This document shows positions 15,723 to 20,036 of a stretch of DNA of 20,036 nucleotides, one piece after another. The stretch is from Victivallales bacterium (GTDB taxonomy: Bacteria > Verrucomicrobiota > Lentisphaeria > Oligosphaerales > Oligosphaeraceae): positions 1-20,036 of the forward strand of contig JAGCSE010000017.1 in assembly GCA_017964325.1 (NCBI GenBank), read 5' to 3'. Under the pieces are notes generated by a model. That model was not told the origin of the DNA. It saw only the letters and a list, made by a program, of their open reading frames with translations, and did not search any database. The position numbers and the translations under genes were made by a program. Within the stretch, counting starts at the first letter, position 1. Each line of letters opens with the position of its first letter.

Positions 15723-15743
15723 ATTGTGAATTATGAATTGTGA
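15723..15743 (+). repeat. Heptamer tandem repeat (ATTRTGA) x3 across a start codon
   Basis: Three 7-bp units (ATTGTGA, ATTATGA, ATTGTGA) followed by a partial ATTG. The middle unit contains the ATG (15733-15735) of the oxidoreductase gene, so the third unit and the partial unit encode its first residues. A change of one unit after the ATG would shift the reading frame. Confidence 0.8.
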
Positions 15744-17178
15744 ATTGAAAAAGCACACAATTGTCGTTGGTTCAGGCATTTCTGGCCTGACTGCCGCCCT
15801 TATTCTCGCTCGAAAAGGACGGCGTGTCACGCTCATTGAAAAACTCCCACATATCGGCGGCTTCCTTAACCGCTACACTCGCAACGGTTTGCGTTTTGAT
15901 TCCGGATTCCATTTCACCGGCGGCTTCAATGGCATCTTATCCGATTTTCTTGAACTGCTTGATTTACAAGATGATGTGAAGTCTGCCCCCTTGCAGACGG
16001 AAATTCTGATTGACAATACAAACCTTCGCATCCAGTTGCCCTCCAATGGTCTGCAAAGTCTCACAGAAACCCTCGCCGAAAATTACCCACAAGACGCCGA
16101 TGCCATACGAAAATACTATGCGGCCGAACAGGAAATCGTTGATGCAACGCCAATTTTCAATTTCAAGCATTTCGATAACAAAGCCGACCTATTCTCCATG
16201 ATGACGCAATACGACGCCATGACCGTGCAGGAATATCTCGACTCGCTTGGATTGAAATCCCCCGAACTCAATGCCATTCTGCCGATTATGTCACTCTGTC
16301 ATGGCACGCCGCCCATCGAATCTGACTTCCCCTACCATTGCCGCTGTTCCTACAATCTAGACAGCCATTTGACCACTGTTCAGCATGGTGGCGATGCGTT
16401 TCTTTCAGGCTTCAAACGTGAATTCACCAAATACGGCGTGTCCATCAAGACTTCCACAACCATCCAAGAGCTGAAATTCAGTGAAACGAATCCAACTTGC
16501 ACGGCCGCAATCTTTTCTGATGAAACAAGTCTTGAAGTCGATGACATTTTCTTCGCCATCAGCCCGCATTCTTTCATCTCACTCTTTCCAGATTCCTACC
16601 TGCCCGTCCGCATCAAACGCCGCGTCAAAAACCTTAGGCCCACTTGCAGCTTCTTCACGGTTTGTGGTTGCCTTGACGACGGCTGCCAATTGGACAACAA
16701 GCTCACTTTCTTCCTGCGCGACAGCGACATCAACCAAATGCTTCTTCCCAAAGCATCCAATTACAGTACAGGCATCGTCACATCCAACGACCCACACAAT
16801 GGACGAACGACCTTCACCGCTTTCCGCACGATGTTCCTTGAAGATGCCATCGCCCATTGCGGTCCTTTCGACGGCTCCTATCGCCATGAACAGAAATATT
16901 TGGAATTCAAAGAGATGATGACGAGTTGCATTCTTGAGGACATCAACCAGACATATCCACAGTTACGCGGTCATTTCAACGTCATGGATTCCGCTTCACC
17001 GTTCACCAGCCAACGATTTTCACCACCGCTTGGCTCCGCCTACGGTACACGCCAATGTCTTGGCGTATCACGCCTTTCTGGCCGCCTACCCATCGCCAAC
17101 TGCCACGCTCTTGGCCATCATGCTCACTTTCCAGGCATCCTCGGTTGTATGCTCGGAGCCTATATCGCGTGTATGTAA
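15733..17178 (+). CDS. Phytoene desaturase/RetSat-type FAD-dependent oxidoreductase
   Basis: Amine-oxidase-fold flavoprotein of 481 residues. The dinucleotide-binding motif GSGISG (13-18) is followed by the ribose-binding Glu36 (VTLIEK) and GGFLNRYTRNGLRFDSGFHF, the pattern of CrtI-type carotenoid desaturases and retinol saturases. The C-terminus ALGHHAHFPGILGCMLGAYIA matches the second FAD-contact region of that family. It could oxidise or reduce conjugated chains; in this cluster it might adjust the polyene or an anchor lipid, and the exact reaction is unknown. The usual E. coli APE set has no such gene. The start at 15733 lies inside heptamer repeats; a TTG at 15745 is an in-frame alternative that would still keep the Rossmann motif. 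It is the last gene before the 102-bp gap, so probably the end of the operon. Confidence 0.85.
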   Translation: MNCELKKHTIVVGSGISGLTAALILARKGRRVTLIEKLPHIGGFLNRYTRNGLRFDSGFHFTGGFNGILSDFLELLDLQDDVKSAPLQTEILIDNTNLRIQLPSNGLQSLTETLAENYPQDADAIRKYYAAEQEIVDATPIFNFKHFDNKADLFSMMTQYDAMTVQEYLDSLGLKSPELNAILPIMSLCHGTPPIESDFPYHCRCSYNLDSHLTTVQHGGDAFLSGFKREFTKYGVSIKTSTTIQELKFSETNPTCTAAIFSDETSLEVDDIFFAISPHSFISLFPDSYLPVRIKRRVKNLRPTCSFFTVCGCLDDGCQLDNKLTFFLRDSDINQMLLPKASNYSTGIVTSNDPHNGRTTFTAFRTMFLEDAIAHCGPFDGSYRHEQKYLEFKEMMTSCILEDINQTYPQLRGHFNVMDSASPFTSQRFSPPLGSAYGTRQCLGVSRLSGRLPIANCHALGHHAHFPGILGCMLGAYIACM

Positions 17179-17280
17179 TCAAGTACTTCTGCAGTAAAAA
17201 CTCTGCGCCACCATACCAACATTATAAAAACGTGCTATATTTTCCATCCGTCGCATACACCTTGTAGCATTATGTAAAAC

Positions 17281-17691
17281 ATGGACACCCTCACGCCAGA
17301 ACAACGCAGCGCCACCATGAGCAAAATCCGCTCGAAAAACACGAAGCCGGAGATTGTCGTGCGCCACCACCTCCATGCGCTGGGCTTCCGATACCGACTG
17401 CATTCCTCTAAACTGCCTGGTCATCCCGACATCGTCCTTCCAAAATGGCATACCGTCATTTTCGTCAACGGATGCTTCTGGCATCGCCACGAAGGCTGCA
17501 AAGTCGCAACAATGCCCAAATCCAACGTCGAATTTTGGACCCAAAAATTCAAACGCAATGTCGCCCGCGACCAAAAGGAACACGCCGATTTGGAAGCCGC
17601 AGGATGGCGCGTCATCGTCGTCTGGGAATGTGAAATCAAAAAACGGCTTGCACAGTTGGCGGAAGAAATCATCCATCCACCAGACTCCTGA
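17281..17691 (+). CDS. vsr: Very-short-patch-repair endonuclease (Vsr family)
   Basis: Vsr-like nuclease of 136 residues, the family's usual size. Visible motifs are MSKIRSKNTKPE (13-24), LPGHPDIVL with the metal-binding Asp50, FVNGCFWHRHEGC (61-73), the FWTQKFKRN helix, and VVWECE. The structural zinc ligands appear complete (Cys65, His70, Cys73, Cys117). Where E. coli Vsr has His64, this protein has Asn63. Vsr nicks 5' of the T in T:G mismatches left by deamination of 5-methylcytosine, and is usually encoded beside a cytosine-5 methyltransferase. None lies in this window. It opens a two-gene block with the DUF5131 gene (33 bp downstream). The ATG at 17281 has no Shine-Dalgarno sequence. Confidence 0.9.
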   Translation: MDTLTPEQRSATMSKIRSKNTKPEIVVRHHLHALGFRYRLHSSKLPGHPDIVLPKWHTVIFVNGCFWHRHEGCKVATMPKSNVEFWTQKFKRNVARDQKEHADLEAAGWRVIVVWECEIKKRLAQLAEEIIHPPDS

Positions 17692-17724
17692 CCTTATCCT
17701 CTTTTCCTTAATATCTATAAAACC

Positions 17725-18636
17725 ATGCACGACATCTGGAATCCATGGCACGGCTGTACGAAAATCAGCGAAGGCTGCCAGCACTGCTATATGTATTTTC
17801 TAGACGCACAACGGCAGATGGACGGCTCGAAGATATTCAAAACCAACAATTTCGACTACCCTCTCCAACGAAATCGCAACGGCGCCTATAAAATCAAAAG
17901 CGGTGAACATATCCGCGTCTGCCTCACCAGCGACTTCTTCCTTGAAGAAGCAGACCAATGGCGGGACGACGCCTGGCGGATAATCGCCGAACGTCCAGAC
18001 GTCGCGTTCTATCTTCTGACAAAACGCCCGCAACGCGTCGCCGACCACCTTCCCAAAAACTGGGGCGACGGTTGGGAAAACGTCCTTTTCAGCGTCACTG
18101 CCGAAAATCAACGCCGTGCGGACGAACGTGTTCCCATCCTGTTAGAATTGCCATTTAAGCATAAAGGTATAACTGTTGCCCCGTTCATCGGAGAAGTGAG
18201 CCTTGAACGATATCTCGCGTCAGGACAAATTGAAGAAGTCGTTTCCGGCGGCGAAAACTACGATGGTGCACGACCATGCCGCTTCGAATGGGTCCAACGG
18301 CTGCGTTCAGAATGTGAACGGTATCGCGTGAATTTCAACTGGTTTGAAACAGGCACAGTCTTCATCAAGGACGGCAAAACCTATCGAATGCCTGGCAAGC
18401 AGTTGCAGTGCCGCATGGCATGGAAATCACGTATGTCCTTCATGATCAAACCGATCCAATTTCGCTTGCATGATCTTCTGGGCATGGAGATTCCAGACGA
18501 AGAACTCTACAAGCCACAATACAGTCATGAAAACTGCAAGCAATGCGCCAGCCGTGGCTTCTGCAACGGCTGCGTCCAATGCGGCCTTTGCGAGCGAGGC
18601 TCATCCATCCAACGCAAAGACGACGACACTCCTTAA
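17725..18636 (+). CDS. DUF5131 (phage Gp37/Gp68-type) three-Cys-motif protein
   Basis: A 303-residue protein of the Gp37/Gp68 family, whose biochemical role is not established. The N-terminal IWNPWHGCTKISEGCQHCYM holds Cys11, Cys18 and Cys21 (C-x6-C-x2-C), the three-Cys motif that resembles a radical SAM iron-sulfur site. LTKRPQR and GGENYDGARPC follow, as in the family. The C-terminus adds a second cysteine cluster at Cys271, 274, 280, 283, 286 and 289 (C-x2-C-x5-C-x2-C-x2-C-x2-C), which could hold another Fe-S cluster or zinc. Family members are common on phages and mobile islands, and some are encoded beside a partner gene (TcmP type). No such partner is seen here; the neighbour is vsr. 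A radical or nucleic-acid-directed function is possible but unproven. Confidence 0.85.
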   Translation: MHDIWNPWHGCTKISEGCQHCYMYFLDAQRQMDGSKIFKTNNFDYPLQRNRNGAYKIKSGEHIRVCLTSDFFLEEADQWRDDAWRIIAERPDVAFYLLTKRPQRVADHLPKNWGDGWENVLFSVTAENQRRADERVPILLELPFKHKGITVAPFIGEVSLERYLASGQIEEVVSGGENYDGARPCRFEWVQRLRSECERYRVNFNWFETGTVFIKDGKTYRMPGKQLQCRMAWKSRMSFMIKPIQFRLHDLLGMEIPDEELYKPQYSHENCKQCASRGFCNGCVQCGLCERGSSIQRKDDDTP

Positions 18637-18772
18637 ATTATATCACTTGTTCCATCTATTCGGATTTATTTATATCTGTCCTAGAAATCCCATATTTTTT
18701 CACAACTTATTTGCAATTTGCCAGATTGATGCTAGTTTAATGCTCGGTTTTATGTGAAAGAGAATGTTTTTT

Positions 18773-18804
18773 GATTTAGATATTTTTATATCTAAATCTT
18801 TTTT
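18773..18804 (+). terminator. Hairpin terminator with T tract
   Basis: A perfect 11-bp inverted repeat (18773-18783 with 18788-18798) encloses a 4-base T loop and is followed by six Ts (18799-18804). It has the shape of an intrinsic terminator on the + strand. Only two of the eleven pairs are G-C, so the stem is weak. It lies 136 bp after the DUF5131 stop and 64 bp before the NuoE-type start. It may end the vsr-DUF5131 transcript or, if a promoter lies upstream of it, act in the leader of the next operon. Confidence 0.6.
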
Positions 18805-18812
18805 GTAAGTGG

Positions 18813-18830
18813 TGCCGCCCCAAAACGGCA
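18813..18830 (+). other. Short hairpin in the leader of the NuoE-type gene
   Basis: A 5-bp stem (TGCCG with CGGCA) and an 8-base loop lie 38 bp upstream of the start codon. No T tract follows, so it is not a terminator. It is small enough to occur by chance and is noted only because it is in the GC-richer part of the spacer. Otherwise the 232-bp spacer (18637-18868) is AT-rich and shows no gene. Confidence 0.25.
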
Positions 18831-18854
18831 GAGCAAGGACTCTCAACCCAAGGT

Positions 18855-18861
18855 AAAAAGG
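18855..18861 (+). promoter_or_regulatory. Shine-Dalgarno-like site for the NuoE-type gene
   Basis: AAAAAGG with a 7-bp spacer before the ATG at 18869, and a second AAGG at 18850-18853. It supports the chosen start and contrasts with the lack of such sites before most pigment genes. Confidence 0.45.
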
Positions 18862-18868
18862 TACAAAC

Positions 18869-19393
18869 ATGTGTGAATGCAAGTTGTCAGAAGGCGCGAA
18901 GGCGAAATTCGCCGAACTGGACGCCTTCATTGATGGTCTTGGCATCAACGCCAAAGACGATCGCAGGCGTGGATATCTCATCCAAGTCTTGCACAAAGCC
19001 CAGGAGATTTTCGGTTATCTCCCCCGCGAAGTGCAGAAACACGTGGCGGACAAACTCGCCCTCACGGAAGCGCAGGTTTCCGGCGTTGTCAGCTTCTACA
19101 ACTACTTCACAACCGAACCGAAAGGCAAATATATCATTGATATCTGCCTCGGAACGGCTTGCTATGTGAAAGGCTCCGAAACGGTTCTCAACGAACTCGA
19201 ACGCGTCCTCGGCATCAAGGCGGACTCCGCACCTACAGCGGACGGCCTGTTCTCCATCAACGCCCTGCGTTGCGTCGGTTGCTGCGGTCTGGCGCCCGTC
19301 ATGCGCGTCAACGGCAAAGTTTACGGTAAAGTCACCCCCGCCATCGCCCGCGGCGTTGTGGAGGAAATCAAGGCCAAGGAGGCTAACGCATGA
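18869..19393 (+). CDS. NuoE-type [2Fe-2S] subunit (NADH dehydrogenase / hydrogenase subunit)
   Basis: Thioredoxin-fold [2Fe-2S] protein of 174 residues. The helical N-terminus (LIQVLHKAQEIFGYLPREV, VSGVVSFYNYFTTEP) is typical of NuoE. The cluster ligands are Cys93, Cys98 (C-x4-C) and Cys135, Cys139 (C-x3-C in CVGCCG). Such subunits transfer electrons from the FMN of the NuoF partner. Together with the next gene they could belong to respiratory complex I or to an NAD(P)H-dependent / electron-bifurcating [FeFe] hydrogenase (HydC/HndA type). The N-terminal Fe-S domain of the next protein favours the hydrogenase. The stop overlaps the next ATG (ATGA), so the two are translationally coupled. The short MCECK N-terminus is unusual. 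Confidence 0.92.
   Translation: MCECKLSEGAKAKFAELDAFIDGLGINAKDDRRRGYLIQVLHKAQEIFGYLPREVQKHVADKLALTEAQVSGVVSFYNYFTTEPKGKYIIDICLGTACYVKGSETVLNELERVLGIKADSAPTADGLFSINALRCVGCCGLAPVMRVNGKVYGKVTPAIARGVVEEIKAKEANA
19376..19382 (+). promoter_or_regulatory. Strong Shine-Dalgarno sequence for the NuoF-type gene
   Basis: AAGGAGG, with a 7-bp spacer to the ATG at 19390, inside the last codons of the NuoE-type gene. It is a near-perfect anti-16S match and shows that the host ribosome uses the canonical signal. Confidence 0.75.
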
Positions 19394-20036
19394 AAAAGAT
19401 TACAAGCAAGGCCGACTTGATGGCCATGTATGATGCCGCCAAAGGCAGACTCGCGCTTCGCCTCGCGGGTGCCAAGACGGATTCCAAGAAGAAAGACATC
19501 CTCATCTGCGGCGATACCGGCTGCTTGGTCTCCAACAGTCAGGACATCATCGCCAACCTCCGCGCCGAAGTGAAGGCCGCTGGTCTCGAAAACGACGTGA
19601 ACGTCGTCCAGACTGGTTGCTTCGGTTTCTGCGCCCAGGGCCCGATCGTCAAGATCATGCCGGACAACGTCTTCTACGTCAAAGTCACGCCCGAAGACGC
19701 GAAGGAAATCGTGCAGAAGCACATCATCGAGCACAAACTCGTCGAGCGCCTTGTCTATGTCGAGCCCACGCTGAAAGCCCAGATCACGGACTGCCAGCAG
19801 ATGCCCTTCTACAAGAAGCAGCAGCGCATCGCCCTCCGTAACTGCGGCGTCATCGCTGAAGAGAACATCGACGAATACATCGCGGCCGAAGGTTTCCAGG
19901 GCCTTGCCAAGGCTCTTACCGAAATGAAGCCTGCGGACGTCGTCCAGGAAGTTCTTGACTCCGGTATCTGCGGCCGTGGCGGCGCGGGATTCCCCACCGG
20001 CATGAAGTGGAAGATCGCCGCTGGCGTTCAGGCTGA
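19390..20036 (+). CDS. NuoF/HydB-type flavoprotein subunit, N-terminal 215 residues (3' end outside window)
   Basis: The frame is open to the right edge. Residues 35 to about 120 are a thioredoxin-like [2Fe-2S] domain with Cys40, Cys45 (C-x4-C) and Cys77, Cys81 (C-x3-C). The NuoF flavoprotein domain then begins with ICGRGGAGFPTGMKWK (193-208), the glycine-rich FMN/NADH site. An N-terminal Fe-S domain ahead of NuoF is the arrangement of HydB/HndC-type subunits of electron-bifurcating or NADP-reducing [FeFe] hydrogenases, and of some formate dehydrogenase diaphorases; plain complex I NuoF lacks it. The gene overlaps the NuoE-type stop by 4 bp and has AAGGAGG upstream. A C-terminal ferredoxin domain and a following HydA gene would be expected beyond the edge. 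Confidence 0.9.
   Translation, partial: MKKITSKADLMAMYDAAKGRLALRLAGAKTDSKKKDILICGDTGCLVSNSQDIIANLRAEVKAAGLENDVNVVQTGCFGFCAQGPIVKIMPDNVFYVKVTPEDAKEIVQKHIIEHKLVERLVYVEPTLKAQITDCQQMPFYKKQQRIALRNCGVIAEENIDEYIAAEGFQGLAKALTEMKPADVVQEVLDSGICGRGGAGFPTGMKWKIAAGVQA

Noticed and set aside
17187..17213. Terminator after the oxidoreductase gene
   Set aside because: Only 4-bp stems are possible around CTGCAG and GCAG/CTGC, and no T tract follows.
18711..18741. Promoter upstream of the NuoE-type gene (TTGCAA, then TTTAAT)
   Set aside because: The spacer is 19 bp and the -35 match is weak; in AT-rich sequence such pairs occur by chance, and a hairpin terminator would follow at once.

Overview
The window is dominated by one dense, single-direction gene cluster (about 415-17178, 17 genes, all on the + strand). 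It encodes a type II polyketide / fatty-acid-like pathway of the aryl polyene (APE) and flexirubin kind. The ingredients are typical of that group: several beta-ketoacyl-ACP synthases (KS), two degenerate KS-like partners, two acyl carrier proteins, two hot-dog dehydratases, a ketoreductase, an aryl-acid adenylating ligase, a thioesterase, two membrane acyltransferases, a glycosyltransferase, a LolA-like periplasmic carrier and an MMPL exporter. A phytoene-desaturase-type FAD oxidoreductase ends the cluster.

Layout. 1-410: C-terminal end of an unrecognised gene. 415-2706: KS1, ACP1 and a PlsC-like acyltransferase. 2747-4440: a phenylacetate-CoA-ligase-type adenylating enzyme and an ApeP-like dehydratase. 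4428-8065: a LolA-like carrier and an MMPL exporter whose reading frame continues into a lipoprotein with its own lipobox. 8072-8927: an ApeI-like dehydratase and a thioesterase. 9000-11054: a GT2-DUF2062 glycosyltransferase and an LpxL-like acyltransferase. 11077-14922: ACP2, KS2 with a chain-length-factor-like protein, then KS3 with a second degenerate KS-like protein. 14987-17178: ketoreductase and FAD oxidoreductase. After a 102-bp gap come an orphan Vsr endonuclease (17281-17691) and a three-Cys-motif DUF5131/Gp37-Gp68 protein (17725-18636). A 232-bp spacer carrying a hairpin terminator follows. The last genes are a NuoE-type subunit and a truncated NuoF/HydB-type subunit, probably the start of an NADH-dependent or electron-bifurcating hydrogenase operon.

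How the genes would work together (inference from family knowledge): the ligase activates an aryl acid, possibly onto ACP. The KS pairs extend it with malonyl units. The ketoreductase and the two dehydratases convert each new keto group to a double bond, giving a conjugated polyene. The acyltransferases and glycosyltransferase attach the chain to a membrane anchor, and the MMPL, LolA-like and lipoprotein parts move it to the outer membrane. No ammonia-lyase, chorismate lyase or methyltransferase is visible, so the aryl starter must come from elsewhere.

Organism: a Gram-negative bacterium (LolA-like carrier, lipoprotein, LpxL-like acyltransferase) and probably an anaerobe (hydrogenase-type NuoE/NuoF pair). 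GC is moderate, with many C-ending codons. Most pigment genes lack a Shine-Dalgarno sequence, while the hydrogenase-type genes have one. I cannot name the phylum; a PVC-group (Kiritimatiellota/Lentisphaerota/Verrucomicrobiota) or Fibrobacter-like origin is only a guess. Four gene junctions in the cluster are filled with 7-bp tandem repeats, two of which contribute the ATG of the next gene.
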